NCBI GenBank assembly: GCA_009783235.1
Contig: WRHN01000003.1
Location: forward strand, 62,001 to 126,000
Direction: 5' to 3'
Source: Candidatus Saccharimonadota bacterium
GTDB taxonomy: Bacteria > Patescibacteriota > Saccharimonadia > Saccharimonadales > Saccharimonadaceae
DNA: 64,000 nt
Shown: positions 53,541 to 62,287 of the stretch, piece by piece
Position numbering within the stretch: position 1 is the stretch's first letter
Layout of the letters: each line of letters starts with the position of its first letter
Position numbers and translations under genes: made by a program
Notes under the pieces: generated by a model
The model's input: the letters and a program-made list of their open reading frames with translations, nothing else
Told to the model about the DNA's origin: nothing
Databases searched by the model: none

Positions 53541-53930
53541 ATGGCAACAATTGACGAACAATTTGTAATGTACATCGTACAGGGGATAGTAGAAAATCCA
53601 GACGATGTTAAAATCGAAAGGACGGAAGACGACAAAGGTACGTTGTTGTCGTTGACGGTTAACCCTGACGATCTGGGCCGGGTTATCGGTAAGAAAGGTC
53701 AGACAGCGCAGGCGCTGCGCAATCTGTTGAGGGCGCTGGGCATGAAGAACGACGCGCATTATCACCTGAAGATTGTCGACACCGACAAAGAAGATGGTGT
53801 TGTAGAAACTACAACAGACAAAAAGTCCGAAGATGTGGAAACTACAACAGAAGAGACTGTGGAAAAAAGCTCGAAATTAGCCGACAAAACCCGCGCGGAA
53901 CTTGCAGATCTCGACGACCTTGATATATAA
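53541..53930 (+). CDS. khpA: KH-domain RNA-binding protein (KhpA-like)
   Basis: 129 residues. A KH domain with the GxxG loop in VIGKKGQTAQALRNLLRALG lies in the first ~80 residues. The rest is an acidic, Thr-rich tail not found in typical KhpA. The ATG at 53541 follows AAGGAGGAGC; the in-frame opening upstream is rejected. A -10-like TTATACT with TG extension lies at about 53508. It is a stand-alone gene instead of sitting between rpsP and rimM. Confidence 0.88.
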   Translation: MATIDEQFVMYIVQGIVENPDDVKIERTEDDKGTLLSLTVNPDDLGRVIGKKGQTAQALRNLLRALGMKNDAHYHLKIVDTDKEDGVVETTTDKKSEDVETTTEETVEKSSKLADKTRAELADLDDLDI

Positions 53931-53996
53931 TAGCCAACAGTTCAACTGGAAAGAGAACTAGACGTTTTTTAAGAAGTGAGAGTCTTATATGTCTAA

Positions 53997-54025
53997 AAAA
54001 TCTCCTGTCAAAGGGAGATTTTTTG
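53997..54025 (+). terminator. Terminator after the KH-domain gene
   Basis: Stem AAAATCTCC/GGAGATTTT with TTGG. Confidence 0.75.
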
Positions 54026-54034
54026 GTGGAATCA

Positions 54035-54121
54035 TTGACATTATTAGCTTATTGTGTTAGAATTACAAGCATGAAACCCCCGAGGGTCGGCGGGTTTTAG
54101 TTCATATGAATGGAGAATCCA
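54035..54121 (+). promoter_or_regulatory. Promoter and hairpin leader of the 123-residue orphan
   Basis: TTGACA (54035-54040), 17-base spacer, TAGAAT (54058-54063), then a hairpin AAACCCCCG/CGGCGGGTTT and the site TGGAG before ATG 54122. Confidence 0.7.
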
Positions 54122-54493
54122 ATGGAAATGTATGCAAAGGGAGCCGTTGAAGCTTGGCTAGAATATCTCGACATAGAAGAGGGCGAATTTGCAACAACTG
54201 AATGCTGTTCCGAAGAGTCTTGTCTTTGCGTGCTAAAAAAGGTCGCTCAGGACGAAACGTTGTCGCGAGAAAAAATATTTGAAGCTGGATTTTTGGTTAT
54301 GGCAGAGATGGCAATGGAAACGCAAATTATGGCTAAAAATGAAGAGCGTCTATTGGCTCTCTTGGTAGAGATAATGAAGCGTCCATGCCAGCGTTGCGCT
54401 ACGCGCATGGCTGTGCCCAGAAGACGGGCAAGATTTGCAGGGATTCGTTTCGGCAAAGCAAAAGCTAAAAGGTCGTCTGATCTCGATAGTTAG
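54122..54493 (+). CDS. Orphan protein, 123 residues
   Basis: No domain recognised. The N-terminal part is acidic with a Cys cluster (TTECCSEESCLCVLKK). A helical middle (MAEMAMETQIMAKNEERLL) is followed by a very basic end (PCQRCATRMAVPRRRARF, CxxC). The GGAG site fits ATG 54122 better than the in-frame ATG 54110. Stand-alone unit. Confidence 0.7.
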   Translation: MEMYAKGAVEAWLEYLDIEEGEFATTECCSEESCLCVLKKVAQDETLSREKIFEAGFLVMAEMAMETQIMAKNEERLLALLVEIMKRPCQRCATRMAVPRRRARFAGIRFGKAKAKRSSDLDS

Positions 54494-54523
54494 CTTCTCT
54501 GACCTGAGATCCAGGGCAGAGAG

Positions 54524-54579
54524 CCGGGCGGTAAACACTATGTTTAAACAAAACATACGCGTTTACCGCCCTTTTTCTT
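54524..54579 (+). terminator. Terminator before nusA
   Basis: Stem GGGCGGTAAAC/GTTTACCGCCC with inner ATGTTT/AAACAT and TTTTTC, merging into the nusA -35 box. Confidence 0.9.
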
Positions 54580-54673
54580 GCATTTTGGCAAAATAGTTGC
54601 TACAATTGGTTTATTCACACGCGGCCCCAGGGTCGCGAATTTGATTATAAAAGTCTAAACAGAGAGGACGAAA
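54578..54673 (+). promoter_or_regulatory. nusA promoter
   Basis: TTGCAT (54578-54583), 17-base spacer, TACAAT (54601-54606). The leader has a GC-rich hairpin (CGGCCC/GGGTCG) and AGAGAGGA before the ATG. Confidence 0.7.
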
Positions 54674-55789
54674 ATGGAAGGACTGGACTTAAAAGTATTA
54701 ATTCAAAATATTGGCTTGATTGCCGAAGAAAAAAATCTACCAGAAGACAAGGTAGTCAGCGTCATTGAAGAGGCGGTGGCCGCAGCGTGGCGGCGTGATC
54801 ATGGTGATAAAGACTGGAAGGTGCGCTCTGAGTTGAATATCAACAATGGGCAGGCTAAGGTTTTTCGAGTTTTTGAGGTGGTGGCTGAGGTTGAAGACGC
54901 CAATACGCAAATCACTTTAGAGGAAGCAAAGAAACTGAAAAAGACGGCCAAAGAAGGCGAGACGCTGGAGGAAGAGTTTGATGTTGATAAATTTAGTCGC
55001 GTGGCAGCGCAAACGGCTAAGCAAGTGGTGATTCAGAAACTGCGCGAGGCTGAGCGCGAAGTGGTGTTAGAGGAGTATAAAGACAAAGTTGGCGAAATTT
55101 TGGCTGGTAATGTGGCGCGAGTAACGGCGCGAGTGGTGGTGATTGAAATTGGCAAAGCCGTGGCCATTATGCCAAAAGACGAGCAGGTGTCGAGCGAGCG
55201 TTATGGTGTGGGTATGCGCATCAAGGCTTTATTTAAAGAAATTCAAACTGACGAGCGGGGCTCGCAGATGATTATGAGTCGAGCAGACGCTGGTTTTGTG
55301 CGCGAATTGTTTGAGCAGGAAGTGCCGGAACTCGAAACTGGCGCGGTGGAAATTAAAAATATCGTGCGAGAAGCTAGTTTTCGTACTAAGGTCGCAGTGG
55401 CCAGCCCAATTGCGCACGTTGATCCGGTCGGCACTTTCGTCGGTGGTCATGGCGTGCGAGTGGGCGCGGTGATGAAAGAAATCGGCGACGAAAAAATCGA
55501 TATTGTGGTGTGGGACAAAGATGTTAAAAATTATATCGCGAATGCGTTGTCTCCAGCAGAAATCAGCAAAATTGAGTTGGATGAAAAGGAGAAGACCGCT
55601 ACGGTGTTTGTCTCAGAAGATCAGCAATCAATCGCGATTGGTCGTTCTGGTCAAAATGTCCGATTGGCTTCGCAGCTGACTGGGTACAAGCTGGACATTG
55701 AAACGGCTGAGCCGAAGAAAGCAGTTAAGAAAACAGTTAGCTCGAAAGATTTAGAAAAAGCTTTAATTAACGCGGCTGACGAAGAATAG
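54674..55789 (+). CDS. nusA: Transcription factor NusA
   Basis: 371 residues. The N-terminal RNA polymerase-binding domain is followed by an S1 domain (ILAGNVARVTARVVVIEIG) and two KH domains (VASPIAHVDPVGTFVGGHG, AIGRSGQNVRLASQLTGYKL). Length is typical of the form without C-terminal acidic repeats. rimP and infB, its common neighbours, are absent. Confidence 0.98.
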   Translation: MEGLDLKVLIQNIGLIAEEKNLPEDKVVSVIEEAVAAAWRRDHGDKDWKVRSELNINNGQAKVFRVFEVVAEVEDANTQITLEEAKKLKKTAKEGETLEEEFDVDKFSRVAAQTAKQVVIQKLREAEREVVLEEYKDKVGEILAGNVARVTARVVVIEIGKAVAIMPKDEQVSSERYGVGMRIKALFKEIQTDERGSQMIMSRADAGFVRELFEQEVPELETGAVEIKNIVREASFRTKVAVASPIAHVDPVGTFVGGHGVRVGAVMKEIGDEKIDIVVWDKDVKNYIANALSPAEISKIELDEKEKTATVFVSEDQQSIAIGRSGQNVRLASQLTGYKLDIETAEPKKAVKKTVSSKDLEKALINAADEE

Positions 55790-55802
55790 GAAGGGGGATC
55801 GT

Positions 55803-56873
55803 ATGCGCAGGCAATCCAAGATTCAAGAAGCGGAGATTGTCTCGGCACCAAAAACTAGCGGGCGGGCCAAGCCTGGCGCTAATGATGGCATGGAGCCTGG
55901 GCGCAAGCGTAAATTGACCCGCAAAGCCATTATCATCAGTGTTCTACTGGTGATTGGTTATGGCGTTTGGGATAACTGGCAGTTTTTGTGGGATCAATAT
56001 GTAATCTGGCAAAATCCACCGTCGTCTGAGGTGATGGCGATGGCTGAGAGAACCACTATGAATGACTACGCTCAGCGAATTTTTTATGCTAGCGTACCGC
56101 AGCTAAATGATGCAGCGACGTTTAATGAAAATTGCACAAATAACGGTAGTGAGTTGGTGCTTCTTGGTTGTTTTTACAGGGGTAAAATTTATATTTTCAA
56201 TATTACCGACGAAGAAATTGCTGGCGCGATGTACGTTACGGCGGCGCATGAAATGTTGCACGCGGCTTATGTCAGGTTGGATCCGCTTGAGAAAATTCAA
56301 ATCGATGCGCAGCTTGAGATGATGTACGAGCAGCTGAATAATACCGAACTGAATGAGTTGGTGGCTAATTACGAAGAGAGCGAGCCAGGGCAAAAACATA
56401 ACGAACTGCATTCGATTATCGGCACGGAGTACGCTGAGTTGACGCCGGCGCTGGAGAGTTATTACGCCAGATATTTCGACGATCAGGACGCGGTGGTGGC
56501 GCTGTCGAATCAATACAAACAAGTTTTTAAAGATTTAGAGAACGCGCAAAAAGAGCTGGAGGTTAAGATGGCTGGGTTGAAAGCCAAAATTGACGAAGAC
56601 ATGACGAGTTATGATATGGAGTTGATTAAATTGAATGTGGATATTGATAGTTTTAACAAGAAAAATTCTAGCGGCGGATTTGTTACCGATGCGCAGTTTA
56701 ATAGCGCGCGAAACGCTCTGCTGGCGCGCAAACAAGCTTTAGATGATTTAGCTGGGCAAATTCGCGTGGACGTTGACCAGTATAACGAGTGGGCCGAAGA
56801 ATACAATAAAATTGGCGGGCGCGGCCAAGAACTGAACAGGAGCTTCAACAGCCAAGCGGCGGAGATAGAATAG
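55803..56873 (+). CDS. Membrane-anchored HExxH metalloprotease-like protein
   Basis: 356 residues. A basic cytoplasmic N-terminus and one membrane helix (about 37-60) precede an extracytoplasmic domain. Its zinc motif is TAAHEMLHAAYVRLD (HEMLH, about residues 144-148), with a possible third ligand in HSIIGTEYAEL. A long coiled coil (about 240-350) ends it. The motif suggests an active metallopeptidase, but I cannot name the family. Ribosome site GAAGGGGG. radA follows closely. Confidence 0.82.
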   Translation: MRRQSKIQEAEIVSAPKTSGRAKPGANDGMEPGRKRKLTRKAIIISVLLVIGYGVWDNWQFLWDQYVIWQNPPSSEVMAMAERTTMNDYAQRIFYASVPQLNDAATFNENCTNNGSELVLLGCFYRGKIYIFNITDEEIAGAMYVTAAHEMLHAAYVRLDPLEKIQIDAQLEMMYEQLNNTELNELVANYEESEPGQKHNELHSIIGTEYAELTPALESYYARYFDDQDAVVALSNQYKQVFKDLENAQKELEVKMAGLKAKIDEDMTSYDMELIKLNVDIDSFNKKNSSGGFVTDAQFNSARNALLARKQALDDLAGQIRVDVDQYNEWAEEYNKIGGRGQELNRSFNSQAAEIE

Positions 56874-56876
56874 GCT

Positions 56877-58220
56877 ATGGCGAAGGCGCGGGCGAAATTT
56901 GTTTGCCAGCAATGCGGTGAAGGTTTTGCTAAATGGGCGGGCAAGTGCGAGAATTGCGGAGCTTGGAATTCGCTGGTTGAGCAGTTGTTGGTGGCTGAAG
57001 GAAAGTCAGTAGTGGCGCGCAGCCAGGGCCAGAAATTAGCAACTGAGAAAATCAAAGACGTTAAAATCGACTCTGTCGCAGATCGGATTTCTTCAGGATT
57101 TGATGAGCTGGACGCGGTGTTGGGCGGCGGTTTGATGCCAGGCGGTGTGGTGTTGTTGGCGGGGCAGCCCGGAATTGGTAAATCGACTTTGTTGATGCAG
57201 GTATCGGCCAAGGTTGCCGCATACGAAGCGGTGCTATATGTTTCTGGTGAGGAGTCGGCATCGCAAGTCAAACTGAGGGCCGAGCGGCTGGGCGCTAAAG
57301 ATAGTGAAAAATTGCACCTGGCGAGTTCAGTGTCGGCTGATGATGTGGCGACGACGATTCTGGACGGCAAATATAAATTGGTGATAGTCGATTCGATGCA
57401 GACCATGCAGATGGCAGAAGTGGCTTCGGCACCTGGGACGGTATCGCAAATCACGAATTCGGCTAATATTATTATCCGGGCAGCCAAAGCTACTAACACA
57501 GCGGTGATTCTGGTCGGGCATGTAACTAAAGAGGGCTCAATTGCTGGGCCAAAGGTTTTGGAGCACATAGTAGACGTGGTTTTGGAGTTTCAGGGTGATA
57601 AATATGGGGGTTTTAAGTTGGTGCGAGCGCAGAAAAACCGCTACGGTTCGACCACAGACGTGGCGATTTTCGACATGAAAGATACAGGGCTAGAGTTGGT
57701 CAAAAACCCTTCTGAGGCATTGTTAGCAGAGCGACGCGACACCGACGGCTCGGTCATTTTGGCCACTTTAGAGGGCAATCGTCCCCTGTTGGTTGAAATC
57801 CAAGCCTTGGTCAACCCGACCAGTTTCGGCTATCCGAATCGTACGGCTTCTGGTTTTGATCTTAATAGATTGAAGCTTTTGATTGCGGTGTTGGAGCGGC
57901 GGACTAAGTTGAAATTGGCCGACAAAGATATTTATATCAACGTGGTGGGCGGCCTGAGGCTGGATGATCCAGCGGCAGATTTGGCTATTTGTATGGCCAT
58001 TGCTAGCGCCACAGCTGAGCGTAAGTTGCGCCGGGGGGCGGTGGCGTTCGGCGAGGTTGGCCTGGGCGGCGAGGTGCGTTCGGCCAGAATGGCGGATAAA
58101 CGCATTGCTGAAGCGAAAAAACTTGGCTTTAAGTATGCTATTGCGCCGAAAACCGCCAAAAGCGCCTTCGTAACGGCCGCGACCGACCTGCGCGACGCTT
58201 TGAATCAGCATTTAAAATAA
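56877..58220 (+). CDS. radA: DNA repair protein RadA
   Basis: 447 residues. N-terminal C4 zinc finger CQQCGEGFAKWAGKCENCG, RecA-like ATPase (AGQPGIGKSTLLMQ), the RadA-specific KNRYG motif and a C-terminal Lon-like domain (VVGGLRLDDPAADLAICMAI). It promotes branch migration in recombination. The zinc finger is kept although several zinc sites elsewhere are lost. Confidence 0.98.
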   Translation: MAKARAKFVCQQCGEGFAKWAGKCENCGAWNSLVEQLLVAEGKSVVARSQGQKLATEKIKDVKIDSVADRISSGFDELDAVLGGGLMPGGVVLLAGQPGIGKSTLLMQVSAKVAAYEAVLYVSGEESASQVKLRAERLGAKDSEKLHLASSVSADDVATTILDGKYKLVIVDSMQTMQMAEVASAPGTVSQITNSANIIIRAAKATNTAVILVGHVTKEGSIAGPKVLEHIVDVVLEFQGDKYGGFKLVRAQKNRYGSTTDVAIFDMKDTGLELVKNPSEALLAERRDTDGSVILATLEGNRPLLVEIQALVNPTSFGYPNRTASGFDLNRLKLLIAVLERRTKLKLADKDIYINVVGGLRLDDPAADLAICMAIASATAERKLRRGAVAFGEVGLGGEVRSARMADKRIAEAKKLGFKYAIAPKTAKSAFVTAATDLRDALNQHLK

Positions 58221-58231
58221 AGTAGAAGCCA

Positions 58232-59347
58232 CTAGTTACTTTGCGCGACGCCAACTTTGCCGTCTTGGTCTATGTGAATAATTATGAACCTATTTATTTC
58301 GATGCCGGGCCTAACAACACCTGGCGTGTTTACAAATTCCGCATAGACAATTCTCGAGTCGCCCTCGACGGACACGGTGATGTGCGGCTCTATCCCTTTA
58401 TAATCAGGGAAATCTTCGTCGATAATCTTTTTGCTAGCCTCAGTTATTCTCTCGATGTCTTCTTGGGTTGGTTGTACTTTAGTCGAACTATCTCCGTATT
58501 TGAGCACTTCGCCATCGTATGATTCTAGCAGTTCATCTAAAGTTAGCGCATCCAGAGTAGCTTTGTCTATACGCTTAACTTGCTTGATGATCAGCTCATC
58601 AGAATCTGGAATCGTACGTTTAAATGTATTATTTCTACCATCATAACCGGTGATGTAGCTAGCCTCAGAAACAATAACCTCAACGGGTAGTTTAATCCCA
58701 GTGTCAGTATCTCCTAGGAAAATTGGTCGGGCAAAATAACTGCCGTTGTTGATATACAGCAGCCAGGTAATCTCGTTGTCCGGAGGGGTATAAAAAGCGG
58801 TGTATGATGGATATCTATCGTCAGAATCTTTTTCGATGTCCACGCTAGAGAGATATTCGCCATTAATGTCAAAATCAACACTTAGCCAAGTGTCTACTCT
58901 GGCATAATCCACCATGCCGACCAGGTTGAAACCGCGCTCAGCCAGGCAACTTCTGACTTCTCTTACCGTAGGAATATTAGGCGAAGTTTTGGCGTCAAAA
59001 GGTTCGTCCATGGCTGGTTGCTCTGTTTGATTATTTTGACCGCACGGTTGAATCTGGGTGTTACTATAAGGCGGCCGATGGTCGTTAGTCGTTAAATCAA
59101 CGAAGAGCCACACTGAGCCAACGACAAAGGGAAGCATGGCAACAAAGAGCACTATTTTTAGCTGGCGTTGGGACAGTGGCTTGGTGTCGTCCGTGAGCCA
59201 CTCTGTCTGATTTGGCTGGTCTGGCTTTGGTTGGGGTGGCGCTAGTGGTGTCTGATATGGATCACTGTTCGACGCAGTAATCGGCGGCGGCGCTTGATAA
59301 GGCGACTCGGGCTGGAGAGGTTGTTTGGGCTGGTCTTGATCGTCCAT
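58232..59347 (-). CDS. Orphan single-pass membrane protein
   Basis: 371 residues. A Pro/Gln-rich cytoplasmic N-terminus (about 1-60) and one membrane helix (about 64-88, IVLFVAMLPFVVGSVWLFV) are followed by a ~280-residue acidic domain that should be outside. Two Cys flank the start of that domain. No catalytic motif seen. Convergent with radA. Ribosome site AGGAAAAA. Confidence 0.78.
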   Translation of the reverse strand: MDDQDQPKQPLQPESPYQAPPPITASNSDPYQTPLAPPQPKPDQPNQTEWLTDDTKPLSQRQLKIVLFVAMLPFVVGSVWLFVDLTTNDHRPPYSNTQIQPCGQNNQTEQPAMDEPFDAKTSPNIPTVREVRSCLAERGFNLVGMVDYARVDTWLSVDFDINGEYLSSVDIEKDSDDRYPSYTAFYTPPDNEITWLLYINNGSYFARPIFLGDTDTGIKLPVEVIVSEASYITGYDGRNNTFKRTIPDSDELIIKQVKRIDKATLDALTLDELLESYDGEVLKYGDSSTKVQPTQEDIERITEASKKIIDEDFPDYKGIEPHITVSVEGDSRIVYAEFVNTPGVVRPGIEINRFIIIHIDQDGKVGVAQSN

Positions 59348-59420
59348 AAGTTTTTCCTGTTTAATTTGTTTTTCTAAAGATTAACATTATAACATAAATC
59401 AGGATTTGCAGGGCTCGACA

Positions 59421-59449
59421 TTGACATTTTTAAAAAAGCGTGGTAACAT
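59421..59449 (+). promoter_or_regulatory. Promoter of the 59.4-kb structured RNA
   Basis: TTGACA (59421-59426), 17-base spacer, TAACAT (59444-59449). Confidence 0.75.
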
Positions 59450-59455
59450 GTACAT

Positions 59456-59828
59456 TACCGCAGTTCGTAGAGAGAAGCTTACGAAACTGTCGGCTTTGCA
59501 ACCAGCGTCCGGAGGGCCAGCGCAGGATGCAAAATGGTCAAAGTGTTACATGTATGGGTGGTCGGTTTGGCAAAACAAGGTGCGATTTCTCACCTGAGCA
59601 TACTTTCAGTCATGAAACGTGCTCGAAGAGGATTCATCCGAATATCAGGGGCAAAGGACGCATGCGGCGCGAACTTGAACTAATTGGCCCTCAACCTCTC
59701 TCTTGAGTAGGTGCGAATGTGGTAAACCCTCCAGTTGTTAGAACATTCCAAGGCCCGCATGCGTCCGACTAATTTCACGAGGTGAGTTCACCTGAGCCCT
59801 AAAGGGCACAAACGAATTCACCTCTTTT
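59456..59828 (+). ncRNA. Structured noncoding RNA, about 370 nt, unidentified
   Basis: It lies between a consensus promoter and a terminator in a 580-base intergenic region. Helices seen: CAGT-TCGTA (59461-59469) with TACGA-ACTG (59480-59489); TTTGCA (59495) with TGCAAA (59528); and a 12-pair helix GGACGCATGCGG (59656-59667) with CCGCATGCGTCC (59755-59766). The last closes a multi-branch loop holding CTCAA/TTGAG (59690/59703) and GAATGT/ACATTC (59715/59743). An 88-codon open frame across it has no ribosome site. It does not show RNase P, tmRNA or SRP signatures. Confidence 0.68.
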
Positions 59829-59830
59829 AA
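59779..59830 (+). terminator. Terminator of the 59.4-kb RNA
   Basis: GAGGTGAGTTC (59779-59789) pairs with GAATTCACCTC (59814-59824), with an inner GCCC-TAAA-AGGGC hairpin, then TTTTAA. Confidence 0.82.
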
Positions 59831-59889
59831 ATTGGCAAAATGCTGGCAAGTTTGCGGCAAGAATAATAAACAACGGTTAGAAACAATTA

Positions 59890-59930
59890 AACAACCGCCC
59901 CCCCGTGCAAGGGCGGTTGGTTTTTTGTTA
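59890..59930. terminator. Terminator of uppS, bidirectional
   Basis: Stem AACCGCCC/GGGCGGTT with T-runs on both sides (TTTTTT on plus; TTGTTTAATT on minus). Confidence 0.7.
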
Positions 59931-60626
59931 ATTACCACCAAAACGACGCTGGCGACGCGAAAATTCGCCCAGACAATAGTCGATGTCGGCCTCGGTCATG
60001 TCGGGCCAAGTTTTTTCGACAAACAGTAGCTCAGAATACGCCGCGCGCCACAGCATGAAGTTAGAAATGCGCATTTCGCCAGAGGTGCGAACTAATAAAT
60101 CAATAGGCGGAATTTCAGGAAAATATAAGTAATCGGCAAAGCTCGCGACTGTTAGTTGGTCCGCGTCAAGACCCTGATCGATAATTTTCTGACAGGCCTC
60201 AACAATTTCGAGTTGGCCGCCGTAATTGAAGCAAACGCTAAGCGTACCGCCGGTGTTGTCCTTGGTCAGCTCTTCCGCTCGGGCGATGAGTTCGAGCAGT
60301 TTTTTCTTGACGTTTTGCGTGCGATTGCCCAAAAAAACCACGCGAATATTTTTTTTGTGCAACCGTTTAGTCAGACTGCCGCACAGAGTGCCAAAAAGAC
60401 CCATCAAAAAATCTACTTCGTCTTTGGCGCGCTTCCAATTTTCGGTCGAGAAAAGATATAGCGTAACAAAATCGACACCTTTAGCAATAGTAGCTTCGGT
60501 AATGTCTATGGCCACGTCAAGACCTCTGCGGTGGCCCTCAAAAGTCGGCAGTTTTTGCGCTTTGGCCCAGCGCCGGTTGCCATCAACTATATAGCCGACG
60601 TGTTTCGGTATTGATTTTTCGCTCAT
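59928..60626 (-). CDS. uppS: Undecaprenyl diphosphate synthase
   Basis: 232-residue cis-prenyltransferase that makes the C55 carrier for wall synthesis. Conserved blocks: HVGYIVDGNRRWAK (catalytic Asp), GHRRGLDVAIDITE, TLYLFSTENWKR and LLVRTSGEMRISNFMLWRAA. ATG 60626 is preferred: a minus-strand TAAAAT ends 8 bases before it, so the mRNA is leaderless. cdsA and dxr, common neighbours, are absent. Confidence 0.96.
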   Translation of the reverse strand: MSEKSIPKHVGYIVDGNRRWAKAQKLPTFEGHRRGLDVAIDITEATIAKGVDFVTLYLFSTENWKRAKDEVDFLMGLFGTLCGSLTKRLHKKNIRVVFLGNRTQNVKKKLLELIARAEELTKDNTGGTLSVCFNYGGQLEIVEACQKIIDQGLDADQLTVASFADYLYFPEIPPIDLLVRTSGEMRISNFMLWRAAYSELLFVEKTWPDMTEADIDYCLGEFSRRQRRFGGN

Positions 60627-60722
60627 ACGCGTACATTTTAACACAAAATATGCTAGAATAAAAACGTTGCCGGGTGAGCAACAGGTATTATTTATAACAA
60701 ATTATAACAAAAAAGGAGACAA

Positions 60723-61553
60723 ATGAACGAGATTATTCACTATGTTCTGTTTGGGTTGGTGTTGTTTTTGCTGAGCTTGGTTTTGCTGCGTCAACCAGGG
60801 CAAAAAAGAATCGCCAGGGGCTCAATATTACTTGACACTAGTTCGATTATGGACGGGCGAATTATCGACGTGGCAGCTACTGGCGTGTTGACGGCGGAGC
60901 TGATTATTCCGCGCTCGGTAATTCGCGAAATGCAGCTACTGGCCGACAAAGCCGATCACGAAAAACGAGCGCGCGCTCGGGCCGGTCTAGAAAATGTCAA
61001 AAAATTACAAAAACTCGAGACTGTGGCGGTGTCGATTGTCAATGACGGTTTTGCTGAAAAAGGCGTTGATGAAAGGCTGCTGGAGCTGGCTGCTAAATAT
61101 GACGCGTCGATTGCCACTATTGACTTTAATTTAAATAAAGTCGCTAAAACTATGGACATTACGGTGATTAACGTTAATGAGTTAGCGCAGGTGTTGAGAA
61201 TGCAGTATTTGCCGGGCGAAAGGCTGGAAGTACAAGTGAGCAGCACAGGGCAAAACCGCGACCAGGGCGTGGGTTATTTGGACGACGGTACGATGATTGT
61301 GATAGAAGGTGGTAAATCGCTAGTTGGGCAAAAAGTGCGCATAGAAGTGGTGCGCAGTCTGCAGACCGAGGCAGGGCGAATGATGTTCGCGAATGTGTTG
61401 AAGGCTCAGCCGCCACGTCGTCAAAACGGCGCACATAAAAAACCTCAGCAACAGCCGCGCAAAACTTATCGCTCTGGCAAACCGCGACGACGTACGCCTG
61501 AAGATTCGTTAATCGAAGCGGCAAATGGACAGACTAGAGAAAACAGGAGGTGA
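60723..61553 (+). CDS. PIN-TRAM domain protein
   Basis: 276 residues. One N-terminal membrane helix is followed by a PIN domain (SILLDTSSIMDGRIID, FNLNKVAKTMDITVINVNEL) with the acidic residues of the nuclease fold and a TRAM domain (ERLEVQVSSTGQNRDQGVGY). A basic Pro/Arg tail follows. It resembles YacL of Gram-positive bacteria. Ribosome site AAAGGAG. The next gene starts one base after the stop. Confidence 0.9.
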   Translation: MNEIIHYVLFGLVLFLLSLVLLRQPGQKRIARGSILLDTSSIMDGRIIDVAATGVLTAELIIPRSVIREMQLLADKADHEKRARARAGLENVKKLQKLETVAVSIVNDGFAEKGVDERLLELAAKYDASIATIDFNLNKVAKTMDITVINVNELAQVLRMQYLPGERLEVQVSSTGQNRDQGVGYLDDGTMIVIEGGKSLVGQKVRIEVVRSLQTEAGRMMFANVLKAQPPRRQNGAHKKPQQQPRKTYRSGKPRRRTPEDSLIEAANGQTRENRR

Positions 61554-61554
61554 G

Positions 61555-62266
61555 ATGTACGTATATGTAATGATGGGCGAGACTGACGAGCATCATGCGG
61601 CCCTGGCAGAGGGTTTAGAAGAGAAAATCGAACAGAGTATCGGCGAGCCCTGCTTGATTATTCCATACTCCAGGCTGACTGCGGAGTTGGTCAATAAAAT
61701 CAGCCCCAAGGCGCTGATATTTAGCGGTTTTAACCCAGATATACAGACTTACGACAAAGAGCAGTTCAGACAGATAGACGACATTGTCAAAAATGCTGAC
61801 CTGCCGATATTGTGCATTTGTGGTTCTCACCAATTGTTGTCAGAACTGTACAGCAAAAATATCGATGAAGTTGACAAATTTTATAATTATCCGATAAGGA
61901 GATTGGCCGATGGCGAAGATGGGCCGCGTCTGGCTGGCGAGAGGGCGGAGTATTTTACCGCCGACGGATTTTTTAAGATTACTAAGGTACAGGACGACCC
62001 GATTTTTGAGGGCTTGAACGAAGATATGTATATGCGGTGCATGCATTATTGCGAAGTCAAAGAACTGCCTGAAGATTTTGTGCTGCTCGCGAGCAGTGGG
62101 CACGCGAGAGTAGAGGCGATGAAGCACGGGGGGGCGCATCTTATATGGACTGCAATTTCACCCCGAATGTTACAAGGAGCCTTATTTGGACGGCTCTGCG
62201 GTGCTGGCTAATTTTGCTAAAATCGTTGATGATTTTTGGCAGAAAAAACATGCTGAAGCTTATTAG
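61555..62266 (+). CDS. Class I glutamine amidotransferase-like protein, frameshifted
   Basis: The zero frame runs 61555-62211. The nucleophile is in LCICGSHQLLSELY. At a run of seven G (62128-62134) the frame breaks. With six G it would read KHGGRILYGLQFHPE, the classical GATase His-Glu pair, and continue ANFAKIVDDFWQKK to a stop at 62264-62266, about 236 residues in all. In zero frame the end (HLIWTAISPRMLQG) lacks the catalytic pair. ATG 61555 follows CAGGAGGTGAG. Substrate unknown; it resembles GuaA-type amidotransferase domains without a synthetase. Phase variation, mutation or a sequencing error are possible. Confidence 0.75.
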
Positions 62267-62287
62267 CAGTGGGAGTGACGATTTTAG

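Noticed and set aside
53989-54060. 23-codon ORF after the KH-domain gene
   Set aside because: It runs through a terminator and the next promoter and lacks a ribosome site.
56609-57568. Long minus-strand ORF (319 codons) over radA
   Set aside because: Antisense shadow of radA; composition is Ser/Ala/Thr-rich with no ribosome site, and radA is certain.
59505-59530. SRP-like loop (GTCCGGAGGGCC) in the 59.4-kb RNA
   Set aside because: The asymmetric AGCAG side and the paired flanks of SRP helix 8 do not line up.
59440-59706. 88-codon ORF over the 59.4-kb RNA
   Set aside because: It has no ribosome site, starts inside the promoter, has odd composition and overlaps strong helices.
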